Shown here: piece by piece, positions 50,330 through 58,736 of the stretch | Numbering within the stretch: position 1 is the stretch's first letter | Layout of the letters: every line of letters begins with the position of its first letter | Assembly (NCBI RefSeq): GCF_001953865.1 | Contig: NZ_MQUQ01000001.1 | Coordinates: forward strand, 248,001 to 312,000 | Direction: 5' to 3' | From: Amycolatopsis coloradensis | GTDB taxonomy: Bacteria > Actinomycetota > Actinomycetes > Mycobacteriales > Pseudonocardiaceae | Length of the DNA stretch: 64,000 nucleotides | Program-made: the position numbers and the translations under genes | Notes under the pieces: generated by a model | Database searches by the model: none | What the model was told of the DNA's origin: nothing | Seen by the model: the letters and a program-made list of their open reading frames with translations, nothing else

Positions 50330-50953
50330 CTAGCGAGAGGGAGCGGGCTGCATCAGCGCCTCGAACAGCAGGATCAGGTGACGGCGGCCGCGCTCCCAGC
50401 GCGCCTCCAGTTCGGCCTGGTCACGGGTCGCCCAGCTGGCGATGAGGATGCCGCGGACGACGTCCATCGCCGTGTACACCGCGTGCAGGAACTCCGGATG
50501 CGCCGAATGGTCCGGAAGCAGCGCCTTGCCGAACTCGACCAGGCTGCTCGTCGCGATCGGCTCGACCACCGCCATCTGCGCGCGCAGATCCGGGTCGGTG
50601 CGCGAGGCCACCCACAGCTCGACGGTCGCCGAGAAGACCGGGCCCTGGTGCATCTCCCACATCAGCTGCAACGCGTCCCCGACCGGGTCGGCCGACGCCT
50701 TGAGCCGGTCGATCTCGGCCATCGCGACCTCGGTGCGCCTGGCCGCGAGGTGCCGGATCGCGGAAGTGACGAGGTCGGTTTTGGTTGGGAAGTGGTGCAC
50801 CTGCGCACCGCGGGTCACCCCGGCGAGGTCCGCGACGCGAGTGGTCGTGGTGCCCGCGTAGCCGTACTCGACGAGACAGTCGATCGTGGCGTCGAGCAGC
50901 CTGACGCGCATCGCGGCGCTGCGTTCCTCCTGCGTACGTCGTGGGGCTGGCAT
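50330..50953 (-). CDS. TetR-family regulator
   Basis: A 207-residue regulator. The HTH is LLDATIDCLVEYGYAGTTTT, then RVADLAGVTRGAQVHHFPTK. The C-terminal domain is all helical (MWEMHQGPVFSATVELWVAS). It lies upstream of the HxlR gene on the same strand, separated by 35 bases. On its other side is only the histidine-kinase remnant, so its target is not evident from context. Confidence 0.9.
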   Translation of the reverse strand: MPAPRRTQEERSAAMRVRLLDATIDCLVEYGYAGTTTTRVADLAGVTRGAQVHHFPTKTDLVTSAIRHLAARRTEVAMAEIDRLKASADPVGDALQLMWEMHQGPVFSATVELWVASRTDPDLRAQMAVVEPIATSSLVEFGKALLPDHSAHPEFLHAVYTAMDVVRGILIASWATRDQAELEARWERGRRHLILLFEALMQPAPSR

Positions 50954-51094
50954 GCGCCTACTTTATGGGGCGCCACGCGAGGCGCGCGTCACGAGGCTCT
51001 CGGCCATCCGCCCGATGAAGTGGCCGAGGAAGCGCCGGAAGAACCAGCCGGTGGGCTGGCGCCGGACGATTACCCGGTCGCGTGCGACCGCGGG

Positions 51095-51217
51095 GTGCTG
51101 AACAAGCGGTATCGCGACAGCCGTCCGGTCGGTTCGGGCATCGGGCTCGCGCCGGCCCACGGCCTGGTCACGCGGATGGGTGGAGCCGCGTTCACGCTCG
51201 CGTTGCGGTTAGGGTGA
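51095..51217 (+). pseudogene. C-terminal scrap of a sensor histidine kinase
   Basis: The frame reads NKRYRDSRPVGSGIGLAPAH, then GLVTRMGGAAFTLALRLG-stop. GSGIGLA-HGLVTRMGG is the G-box of histidine-kinase ATPase domains. The N-box, dimerisation helix and sensor are all absent upstream, where the sequence makes no sense in this frame. It is the last 40 codons of a lost kinase. The next gene starts five bases after its stop. The rest of 50954-51094 shows nothing recognisable. Confidence 0.7.
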
Positions 51218-51221
51218 TCAG

Positions 51222-52130
51222 GTGGAGATGTTGCACCTGCGGTATTTCGTCGCCGTCGCCGAGGAGCTGAACTTCTCCCAGGCGGCCAGGAAGCTGCACA
51301 TGGCCGCCTCCCCGCTGAGCCAGCGCATCAAGGACCTCGAACACGAACTCGGGCACAAACTGTTCGACCGCAGCACGCACCACGTGACGCTCACCGCGGC
51401 GGGTTCCGCGCTGCTGCCGATCGCGCGGGACGTCCTCGACCAGGTGAACGCGATTCCCTGGCGGCTCCAGGAGGCGGTGAAGCCGCGGCGGAGCACCGTG
51501 TTCATCGGGATGCCCGCCGGCGTGCACCCGGCACTGCGGGAACGGGTCAAACGGCTCGGAGAACGCTGTCACGACCGGTTCGAACTCAAACGCTGGCCGG
51601 GGACGACGCCCGATCTGGTCGCCGCGGTGCACGAGGGCAAACTCGCGTTGTCGCTAGTCCGGATGCCGGTGACCGATCCCGCGCTGGAGCTGATCCCGGT
51701 GCAGGTCGAGCAGCTCGGCGCCGTCGTGCCCGCCGACCGGTTCGCCGGACGGGAAACGGTGGACATCACCGATTTGAGTGATCTGTCCTACATCCCGTCG
51801 GCTTCGGAAAGCATTCCGGCCTATTCGGACGACATGGACCGCACATTGTCGAACGCGGGCATCAAGAAAAGGCTCAAAGTCGGCGGAACCGAATATTCGG
51901 GTATCTCGGAATTGGTGGCGAACGGTTCGTCGTTCTCGATCACCATGCTCGATCCGGCCAGCCCGATGCATCTCTTCCTCGTCGACGGCGCCACCATCCT
52001 GCCGTTCGCGGATTTCCGGCCCCGGCTGGAGACCGCCCTGGTCTGGCGCCGTGACCGCGCCGAGGACGGCGACCTCGCCGGACTCATCGAAGGCGTCCGC
52101 GAGATCTTCGCCGAACCGCTTTCGACCTGA
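51222..52130 (+). CDS. LysR-family transcriptional regulator
   Basis: A 302-residue LTTR. The winged HTH is MLHLRYFVAVAEELNFSQAA, then RKLHMAASPLSQRIKDLEHE; the C-terminal substrate-binding domain follows (STVFIGMPAGVHPALRERVK onward). AGGGTGA precedes the GTG. The CoA-transferase operon begins 218 bases downstream in the same direction, so this gene is probably its activator, although LysR genes are more often divergent from their target. The effector is likely a carboxylic acid or its CoA ester. Confidence 0.9.
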   Translation: MEMLHLRYFVAVAEELNFSQAARKLHMAASPLSQRIKDLEHELGHKLFDRSTHHVTLTAAGSALLPIARDVLDQVNAIPWRLQEAVKPRRSTVFIGMPAGVHPALRERVKRLGERCHDRFELKRWPGTTPDLVAAVHEGKLALSLVRMPVTDPALELIPVQVEQLGAVVPADRFAGRETVDITDLSDLSYIPSASESIPAYSDDMDRTLSNAGIKKRLKVGGTEYSGISELVANGSSFSITMLDPASPMHLFLVDGATILPFADFRPRLETALVWRRDRAEDGDLAGLIEGVREIFAEPLST

Positions 52131-52179
52131 TCGAGGTGACGCCGCACCGCACGCCTTCACCTCGGCTGCGAACCCGGTA

Positions 52180-52204
52180 TGTCGCGAAAGTGGCTTTCGC
52201 GACA
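52180..52204. repeat. TGTCGCGAAAG palindrome
   Basis: TGTCGCGAAAG, TGG loop, CTTTCGCGACA: perfect 11-base arms, 50 bases after the LysR stop. The same palindrome occurs twice at 63584-63638. Confidence 0.75.
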
Positions 52205-52348
52205 CAGCCGCTGGGCGCATAGCTCAAAACGGACACAAGAATGGTATGACCACCCCGGTCACACCATTCTTCTTTTCTTGATCATTCCCTTTATCGCTAT
52301 TCGAGCCTAACTTGGAAGGTAGAGCGAACAACGGCGAAGGGAAAGCAA

Positions 52349-53506
52349 ATGACTCAGACCGCCACCGGACCACTGGACGGCGTTCGCGTGATCGACCTCT
52401 CGACGGTGGTCATGGGCCCGTACGCCGCGCAGATCCTCGGCGACCTCGGCGCGGACGTGATCAAGATCGAGTCCCCCGCCGACACCGTGCGCGTGGGCAA
52501 GTTCCGCACGACGCCGGGCATGACCCCGCTCAACCTGAACGTGAACCGCAACAAGCGCAGCGTCGCCCTCAACCTCAAGGACGAGGAGCAGCGCGAGCGG
52601 GCCCTCGAGCTGATCGACACCGCCGACGTCCTGATCACCAACATGCGACCGGGCGCGCTGAGCAGGCTCGGCATGAACTACGCCGACGTCGCCGCGCGCA
52701 ACCCCGGCCTGGTCTACGCCCACGCGCAGGGCTTCCGCAGCGACTCCGACCGCGCGGGCCACGCCGCCTACGACGAGACCGTGCAAGCCGCGTCCGGCCT
52801 GGTCGACGTCGCGAACCGCGCGCTGGGCAAGCCGGTCTACCTGCCGACGATCATCGGTGACAAGGTCTCTTCCCTGACCATCGCCTACACCGTGCTCGCC
52901 GCGCTGGTGCACCGTGACAAGACCGGCGAGGGCCAGCGCGTCGAGATCCCGATGACCGACACGCTGATCGCGTTCAACCTCGTCGAACACCTGGCCGGGC
53001 ACGTTTTCGAGCCCGCGGAGAGCCCGACCGGCTTCGGCCCGTCGATGAACCCGGGGCACAAGGCCGTGCACACCAAGGACGGCATGGCCTGCGTGATCCC
53101 GTACAACCCGCGGAACTTCCGTGACTTCTTCCAGGCCGCGGGACGGCCGGACCTGGCCGTCGACCCGCGGGTCAACGGCGACGCCATCGACGGCGCCGAC
53201 CACGAGGCGCTCGCCGAGATGATCGCCGACTGCGCCCCGGCACTGACCACCGAAGAGTGGACCGAGGTCTGCGCGAAGCACAGCATCCCGATGGCCCCGG
53301 TCCTGGAACTGGACACCGCGCAGGACGACGAGTACGTCCGCGACGGCCACCTGCTCGACGTCGTCGAGCACCCGAGCGAGGGCTCGATCCGCACCATCGG
53401 CATCCCGGTGAAGTTCTCCGCGACCCCAGGTTCCGTGCGGCGCCTGGCTCCCCTGCCGGGCCAGGACACCGAAGACGTCCTGCGCGAACTCGCCACCACT
53501 CGCTGA
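52349..53506 (+). CDS. CaiB/BaiF-type (family III) CoA-transferase
   Basis: A 385-residue enzyme that moves CoA between carboxylic acids. Family marks are GVRVIDLSTVVMGPYAAQIL with GDLGADVIKIESP at the start, NRNKRSVALNLKD, and the catalytic aspartate in AAYDETVQAASGLVD. The C-terminal part carries the usual TTEEWTEVCAKHSIPMAPVL. AAGGGA lies before the ATG. It is the first gene of a five-gene operon and probably activates the pathway acid to its CoA ester. Confidence 0.93.
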   Translation: MTQTATGPLDGVRVIDLSTVVMGPYAAQILGDLGADVIKIESPADTVRVGKFRTTPGMTPLNLNVNRNKRSVALNLKDEEQRERALELIDTADVLITNMRPGALSRLGMNYADVAARNPGLVYAHAQGFRSDSDRAGHAAYDETVQAASGLVDVANRALGKPVYLPTIIGDKVSSLTIAYTVLAALVHRDKTGEGQRVEIPMTDTLIAFNLVEHLAGHVFEPAESPTGFGPSMNPGHKAVHTKDGMACVIPYNPRNFRDFFQAAGRPDLAVDPRVNGDAIDGADHEALAEMIADCAPALTTEEWTEVCAKHSIPMAPVLELDTAQDDEYVRDGHLLDVVEHPSEGSIRTIGIPVKFSATPGSVRRLAPLPGQDTEDVLRELATTR

Positions 53507-53515
53507 GGAAGAAAC

Positions 53516-54283
53516 ATGAGCACCACAGAAGTAAGGACAGAACGGGTCGGCGGCACCCTGCTGATCACGATCGACCGGCCGCGGGCCCGCAACGCGGTGA
53601 ACGCCGCCGTCGCGGCAGGCCTGGCCGAAGCACTCGACCTCCTGGAAGCCGATCCCGCGCTGCGAGCCGGTGTCCTGACCGGCGCGGACGGTTCGTTCAG
53701 CGCGGGCATGGACCTCAAGGCCGCGTTGAAGGGCGAGTCGCCCGAGGTCCCCGGCCGCGGTTTCGGCGGGCTGACCGAGGCCGAGTTGTCGAAGCCGCTG
53801 GTCGCGGCCGTCGAAGGCTGGGCCATGGGCGGCGGTTTCGAACTGGCGCTGGGCTGCGACCTGATCGTCGCCGCCGAAGACGCGAGGTTCGGGCTGCCCG
53901 AGGTGAAGCGCGGGCTGATCGCCGCCGGCGGTGGCGTGATCCGGCTGCCGAAGCGGATCCCGCACCACCTGGCGATGGAATTCCTGCTCACCGGCGAGCC
54001 GATCAGCGCCGAACGCGCCGGAAACCTCGGCCTGGTGAACCGCGTCGTCCCGACCGGTGAGGCCGCCGCCGTCGCACTGCAACTCGCCGAACAGATCGCC
54101 GCCAACGCGCCCCTCGCGCTGGCACTGGTCAAGAAGATCGTCCGCGCCGCCGACGGCGTCCCGGACGCGCAAGCGTTTGCCACCCAGCGTTCGGAACTGC
54201 CGGCGCTGATGAAGTCGGCCGACGTCCGCGAGGGCATGCGGGCCTTCGCCGAGCGTCGGACTCCACAGTGGACAGGTGAGTGA
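53516..54283 (+). CDS. Enoyl-CoA hydratase/isomerase family protein
   Basis: A 255-residue crotonase. The oxyanion-hole segment is GADGSFSAGMDLKAAL, and GWAMGGGFELALGCDLIVAA follows with a glutamate at the first catalytic position. The second glutamate is in FGLPEVKRGLIAAGGG. Both hydratase glutamates therefore seem kept. It probably hydrates an unsaturated acyl-CoA or performs a related hydrolysis. GGAAG lies before the ATG, nine bases after the CoA-transferase stop. Confidence 0.92.
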   Translation: MSTTEVRTERVGGTLLITIDRPRARNAVNAAVAAGLAEALDLLEADPALRAGVLTGADGSFSAGMDLKAALKGESPEVPGRGFGGLTEAELSKPLVAAVEGWAMGGGFELALGCDLIVAAEDARFGLPEVKRGLIAAGGGVIRLPKRIPHHLAMEFLLTGEPISAERAGNLGLVNRVVPTGEAAAVALQLAEQIAANAPLALALVKKIVRAADGVPDAQAFATQRSELPALMKSADVREGMRAFAERRTPQWTGE

Positions 54284-54284
54284 C

Positions 54285-55031
54285 ATGAAGCAGCAAGAAG
54301 TCCTCCGGCACGTGACCACCCCGCTCACCAATCCGGCGTACGCGCCGGTGGTGCCCCGGTTCACGAACCGCGAGTACCTCAACATCGTCTACCGCACCGA
54401 CGCCGACGCCCTGCGCGCCGTCGTCCCGGAGCCCCTGGAAATCGACGAGCCACTCGTGCGGTTCGAGGTGATGAAGATGGGCGACGTCAGCGGTTACGGG
54501 CCGTACACCGAGTCCGGCCAGGCGATCCCGGTGAGCTTCGAGGGCGAGCGCGGCGAGTACCTGCACGCGATGTACCTCGACAACTTCCCGGCCACCGCGT
54601 CCGGCCGCGAGATCAGCGCCTACCCGAAGACGATCGGCTCACCGGAGTTGTTCGCCGAGAACGGCGCGCTCGTCGGGACGCTCGACTACGGCAGCCAGCG
54701 GGTCGCGACCGCGACCATGGGCTACAAGCACCATCGGCTGGACGCCCGCGAAGCCGAAGCGCAGATCACCGTGCCGACGTTCATGCTCAAGACCATCCCG
54801 GACTACGACGGTTCGCCGCGGGTCTTCGAACTGGTCCGCACCGAGATCACCGACGTGGTCGTCAAGGAAGCGTGGACCGGGCCGGCACGGCTGCAACTGT
54901 TCCAGCACGTCCTGGCCCCGCTGGCCGATCTCCCGGTGCTGAAGGTCGTTTCGGCGAGCCACATCCTCACCGACCTGACGCTCGCCCCGGTCAAGCCGGT
55001 CTTCGACTACTTGAAGGGAGCACGGTCATGA
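54285..55031 (+). CDS. Acetoacetate-decarboxylase family protein
   Basis: A 248-residue member of the ADC fold. The Schiff-base lysine is placed in GREISAYPKTIGSPELF (K of YPK). The N-terminal part (YLNIVYRTDADALRAVVPEP) and GYGPYTESGQAIPV are typical. Members decarboxylate beta-keto acids or catalyse aldol-type reactions. ATG 54285 lies two bases after the hydratase stop; an upstream GTG at 54276 is possible. Its stop overlaps the next gene (ATGA). Its presence in a CoA-ester pathway suggests removal of CO2 from a free beta-keto acid. Confidence 0.88.
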   Translation: MKQQEVLRHVTTPLTNPAYAPVVPRFTNREYLNIVYRTDADALRAVVPEPLEIDEPLVRFEVMKMGDVSGYGPYTESGQAIPVSFEGERGEYLHAMYLDNFPATASGREISAYPKTIGSPELFAENGALVGTLDYGSQRVATATMGYKHHRLDAREAEAQITVPTFMLKTIPDYDGSPRVFELVRTEITDVVVKEAWTGPARLQLFQHVLAPLADLPVLKVVSASHILTDLTLAPVKPVFDYLKGARS

Positions 55032-55957
55032 CTTTTCGCACTGCCGCGGTGATCGGCGCGGGAACCATCGGCCTTTCGTGGACGGCGTTGTTCGCCTCGC
55101 ACGGGATGGACGTCCGGGTCTCGGACCCTCGGCCGGACCTCGCCGACGCTGTCACCGGCGCGCTGGAGGCCTTCGCCCCGCACCTCGGCCAGGCCGCCGC
55201 GGACCTCGCCCCTCGTGTCCACCTCGCCGTGGACGTCAAGGAAGCCGTCCGGAACGCGGATATCGTGCAGGAGAACGGTCCTGAGGACGTCGAGTTCAAA
55301 AAGGACCTGTTCGCGACGCTGGTCCGCGAGGCTCCCTCGCACGCACTGCTGCTCAGCTCGTCTTCGGCGATCCCCTCAACGGCGTTCGCCGGGGACCTCG
55401 GCGACGCGTCACGTGTCCTGATCGGGCACCCGTTCAACCCGCCGCACCTGATCCCGCTGGTCGAGGTCGTGCCCGGTGAGCGCACGAGCGCCGAGTCGGT
55501 CGAGCGGGCTGTCGAGTTCTACCGCTTCGTCGGCCGTACGCCGGTGGTGGAGCACAAGGAGATCCCGGGATTCGTCGGCAACCGGTTGCAGAACGCGCTG
55601 AGCCGCGAGGCGATCTACCTGGTGGAACAGGGTGTCGTATCACCGTCCGAAGTGGACGCCGTGATGACGAACTCGCTCGGCATCCGCTGGTCGGCCGTCG
55701 GGCCGTTCCTCGGCTCGCATCTGGGCGGCGGCCCCGGCGGCTATCGGCACATGGCCGAGCACATCGGCAAGTCGATGAAGAAGATGTGGGCGGGCCTCGG
55801 CCAGCCCTCGCAGAACCCGGAAGAACAGGAACGGCTCATCGAAGCCGTGGAATCCGCTTACGGCTCCTCCACGTACTCGGAACTCGCCGAGGCGCGCGAC
55901 CGCAAGCAGCTCGCGGTGCTGTCCGCTTTGGACAGTGCCCGTACGGAGGAGAACTGA
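55028..55957 (+). CDS. Short 3-hydroxyacyl-CoA / carnitine-type dehydrogenase
   Basis: A 309-residue NAD-dependent dehydrogenase. The Rossmann motif is AAVIGAGTIGLSWTALFASH; the catalytic histidine is in IGHPFNPPHLIPLVEVVPGE, and the second domain has EIPGFVGNRLQNALSREAIY. Length and sequence pattern resemble L-carnitine dehydrogenase, L-gulonate dehydrogenase and short 3-hydroxyacyl-CoA dehydrogenases. It would oxidise a 3-hydroxy acid or its CoA ester to the 3-keto form, which the decarboxylase next door could use. Confidence 0.88.
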   Translation: MTFRTAAVIGAGTIGLSWTALFASHGMDVRVSDPRPDLADAVTGALEAFAPHLGQAAADLAPRVHLAVDVKEAVRNADIVQENGPEDVEFKKDLFATLVREAPSHALLLSSSSAIPSTAFAGDLGDASRVLIGHPFNPPHLIPLVEVVPGERTSAESVERAVEFYRFVGRTPVVEHKEIPGFVGNRLQNALSREAIYLVEQGVVSPSEVDAVMTNSLGIRWSAVGPFLGSHLGGGPGGYRHMAEHIGKSMKKMWAGLGQPSQNPEEQERLIEAVESAYGSSTYSELAEARDRKQLAVLSALDSARTEEN

Positions 55958-55958
55958 C

Positions 55959-57128
55959 ATGACCGCCGACTTCTACGACTACGAGGCCCTGCTGCCGGAG
56001 GAGGAGCGCAAGCTGCTGCTCAAGGCGCGCGACTTCATGCGCACCGAGGTCAAGCCGCTCGTGAACGAGTACTGGGCGAAGGGCGAGTTCCCGCACGAAC
56101 TCGTCGGCAAGTTCCGCGCACAAGGTCTCGCCGGGCTGCCCTACGAGGGCTACGGCGAGCACCTTCCGGCCACCAGCCACCTGCTCAGCGGCATGATGGC
56201 GATGGAGATGACCCGCACGGACCCGTCGGTGGCCACGTTCTTCGGTGTCCACAACGGACTCGCGATGTACAGCATCTATTCGGGCGGCGACCAGGAACAG
56301 CGTGACCGCTGGCTCCCGTCGATGGCCGCGATGGACAAGATCGGCGCGTTCGCGATGACCGAGCCGCTCGGCGGCTCCGACGTCGCGGGCGGCATGCGCA
56401 CCACCGCTCGACGCGATGGTGACACCTGGATCCTCAACGGCGCCAAGAAGTGGATCGGGAACGCGACCTTCGCCGACCTGGTCATCGTGTGGGCCCGCGA
56501 CGAGGAAGACAACAACGTCAAGGGTTTCGTGGTCGAGAAGGACTCCCCAGGGTTCGTGCCGGTGAAGATCGAGAACAAATTCGCGTTCCGGATCGTGGAG
56601 AACGCGGAGATCACGCTGACCGACGTCCGGGTTCCGGAGGCCAACCGGCTGCAAGGCATCGACTCGTTCCGCGACGTCGCGGAGATCCTGCGCGCGACCC
56701 GCGGCGGCGTGGCGTGGCAGGGATTGGGCGTGATGATCGGCGCCTACGAACTCGCGCTGGACTACGCCAAGGAGCGCAAGCAGTTCGGCCGTCCGATCGC
56801 ACGGTTCCAGCTGGTGCAGGACATGCTGGTGAAGAGCCTCGGCAACATCACCGCTTCGTGGGGGATGCTCGTGCAGCTCGCCCGGTTGCAGGACGCGGGG
56901 GTCTTCAAGGACGAGCACTCGTCGCTGGCCAAGGCGTTCGTGACGTCGCGGATGCGTGAGGTCGTCGCCTGGGGCCGCGAGATCTTCGGCGGCAACGGGA
57001 TCGTGCTCGACAACGACATCATGCGGTTCTTCACCGACGCCGAGGCGATCTACTCGTTCGAAGGCACGCGGGAGATGAACACGCTGATCGTCGGGAAGGC
57101 CATCACCGGCCAGAGCGCCTTCGTATAA
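55959..57128 (+). CDS. Acyl-CoA dehydrogenase (glutaryl-CoA-dehydrogenase-like)
   Basis: A 389-residue flavoenzyme. The FAD and substrate motifs are FAMTEPLGGSDVAGGMRTTA and KKWIGNATFADLVIVWARDE. The C-terminal YSFEGTREMNTLIVGKAITG holds the catalytic-base glutamate in the place used by glutaryl-CoA dehydrogenases. It oxidises an acyl-CoA at C2-C3, with possible decarboxylation. ATG 55959 has GGAGGAG upstream and lies one base after the previous stop. It is the last gene of the operon, followed by a palindrome. Confidence 0.93.
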   Translation: MTADFYDYEALLPEEERKLLLKARDFMRTEVKPLVNEYWAKGEFPHELVGKFRAQGLAGLPYEGYGEHLPATSHLLSGMMAMEMTRTDPSVATFFGVHNGLAMYSIYSGGDQEQRDRWLPSMAAMDKIGAFAMTEPLGGSDVAGGMRTTARRDGDTWILNGAKKWIGNATFADLVIVWARDEEDNNVKGFVVEKDSPGFVPVKIENKFAFRIVENAEITLTDVRVPEANRLQGIDSFRDVAEILRATRGGVAWQGLGVMIGAYELALDYAKERKQFGRPIARFQLVQDMLVKSLGNITASWGMLVQLARLQDAGVFKDEHSSLAKAFVTSRMREVVAWGREIFGGNGIVLDNDIMRFFTDAEAIYSFEGTREMNTLIVGKAITGQSAFV

Positions 57129-57137
57129 GCACTGTTG

Positions 57138-57187
57138 CCGTGAAGGCCTCCTCTCCTACTTTGAGGTAGGGAAGGAGGCCTTCACGG
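57138..57187. terminator. Hairpin after the acyl-CoA operon
   Basis: Arms 57138-57159 and 57166-57187 (22 bases, two mismatches) begin CCGTGAAGGCCTCCT, nine bases after the last stop. It is a member of the GTGAAGG family. Confidence 0.65.
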
Positions 57188-57297
57188 ACTTGCCAGCGGT
57201 ACTTCCCGTCCCGGACGTCCCCGGCGACCAGGCTGTTCCGCGTCAGCATCTCGGCGACGGCTCGTCGTCACTGAAGTTCTTGCCGTCGACGCTTGAG

Positions 57298-57355
57298 CCG
57301 CAAGTAGTCCTCTACTTGCGGCTCCGGCCGACCGCAAGTAGAGGACTACTTGCGG
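57298..57355. repeat. Head-to-head pair of CCGCAAGTAG palindromes
   Basis: A 24-base palindrome (57298-57321, centre TCCT) and its reverse form (57332-57355, centre AGGA) are separated by ten bases. Both begin CCGCAAGTAG and end CTACTTGCGG. The pair lies 19 bases after the LCP gene stop on the minus strand. Nothing else is seen in 57129-57374 apart from the hairpin at 57138. Confidence 0.8.
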
Positions 57356-57374
57356 ACGGCCAGGCACATACTCC

Positions 57375-58562
57375 TCAGTTCACGCAGCCGGGCGGCGCGG
57401 AAGGCGTCGGCGAAGGCGGAGCGGCGACAGAGGAAGTGGCCGCGACCGGCTTGATCCCGATCCCGCCGGTCGGCTCTCCCACCGCGGCGACGTTCGTCGA
57501 CGTCAGCGCGGACTCCACGAACGCCTTCACCTCGGCGGGGTCCACCTTCACCGCGTCGCCGTCGGACGGCGTCGGCAGGGAAAGGCTCTGTACCGGGATG
57601 GTCTGGAACTTCAGCGCACCCGAACTCATCCCCCGCAGCTGCTGCGCGAAGCTCACCACATCCCAGCCGCGGTCGAGCACGACCGAACCCTGGACGGCGC
57701 CGACCAGCGCGCTCAGCCTCGTGGGGTCGGTGAACGTCCCGGCGTCCAGCATGGTCTTGGCCATACTCGAAAGGAACGCCTGCTGCCGCGCGATGCGGTC
57801 GAGGTCGCTGGGCAGCCCGTGCCGTTGCCGCACGAACGCGAGCGCCTGCGGTCCGGAAAGCAGCTGCTTCCCGGCGGGGAACGAGGCCCCGGAGCGCTTG
57901 TCCTGCACCGGTTCCTTGAGGCAGACCTCGACCCCGCCGATGGCTTCGCTCAGTGCGGAGAACCCGGCGAGGTTGACGGCGGCGTAGTGGTTGATGGACA
58001 GGCCGGTGAACTGCTCGATCGTCTGGATCGTGAGTTTGGCGCCCGCTTCGTTGGCCTTGACCTCGAGCTGCGCGCCGGTCAGGCCCTGGGCGCGCAGCGA
58101 GTTCATCGCGGCGTTCTTGCCACGGCTGTACGCCGAGTTGATCTTGTGTTTGCCGAAGCCGCCCGCGATGTCCACATAGGAATCGCGCGGGATGGAGACG
58201 GCGCTCGCCGCGGCCCCGCCCACCGGGATGTGGACGACGATCATCGTGTCGGTGGTGTCGCCGCCGTCATCGCCGGCGCCGGCGTGCAACGTGTCGAGGA
58301 CGTTCTGCGGCAACGGGTTACCGTTGGTGTCGGTGCGGGAGTCGATGCCGACGAGCAGGATGTTCTGCGCCACCTTCAGCGGTTCACCCGCCGGGCCGTG
58401 GGGAACCTGGGCGGAGGGCGCGATCACGTCGGCCGTGACGATCCCGTCGTCCAAACGGCTCAACTGGGTCCACGCGTACCCCGTGATCCCCAGTACGGCT
58501 GTCGACACCAGGCCCAGTGCGACGCGGCCGCCGATCCGCCGTCCTCGCGACGTGAGCAGCAC
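57375..58562 (-). CDS. LytR-CpsA-Psr (LCP) family wall-polymer ligase
   Basis: A 395-residue membrane-anchored protein. One N-terminal helix (RVALGLVSTAVLGITGYAW) leads to the extracytoplasmic LCP domain with NILLVGIDSRTDT, TDTMIVVHIPVG, SIPRDSYVDIAG and SDLDRIARQQAFLSSM. The arginines and aspartates that bind polyprenyl-pyrophosphate are present. LCP proteins attach arabinogalactan or other polymers to peptidoglycan. The tail is Pro/Ser-rich. GTG 58562 has GGGAGAAGG before it and gives a normal anchor; TTG 58598 would add 12 residues. Confidence 0.92.
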   Translation of the reverse strand: MLLTSRGRRIGGRVALGLVSTAVLGITGYAWTQLSRLDDGIVTADVIAPSAQVPHGPAGEPLKVAQNILLVGIDSRTDTNGNPLPQNVLDTLHAGAGDDGGDTTDTMIVVHIPVGGAAASAVSIPRDSYVDIAGGFGKHKINSAYSRGKNAAMNSLRAQGLTGAQLEVKANEAGAKLTIQTIEQFTGLSINHYAAVNLAGFSALSEAIGGVEVCLKEPVQDKRSGASFPAGKQLLSGPQALAFVRQRHGLPSDLDRIARQQAFLSSMAKTMLDAGTFTDPTRLSALVGAVQGSVVLDRGWDVVSFAQQLRGMSSGALKFQTIPVQSLSLPTPSDGDAVKVDPAEVKAFVESALTSTNVAAVGEPTGGIGIKPVAATSSVAAPPSPTPSAPPGCVN

Positions 58563-58736
58563 GACCTTCTCCCCGCTTCCGTGAATGATCCCCCGCAATC
58601 GAGGATCACCGCGTTAGCTGGGAATTACCTGAGAAACTCGTCATGAACGGGTCTTAAAGCCCGTTCGGACCAGCGGAAGTGAGCAAGCAGACAACCCGTC
58701 GCGACACCCAGTGCCGGACCGACCGCGCTGCGCTTC

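Noticed and set aside
50963..51160. 65-residue minus-strand frame beside the kinase remnant
   Set aside because: No family, no ribosome site, and the plus strand here carries the recognisable histidine-kinase G-box.
52307..54385. 692-residue open frame on the minus strand
   Set aside because: Covers the CoA-transferase and hydratase genes in antisense; composition is nonsense and the real genes are clear on the plus strand.
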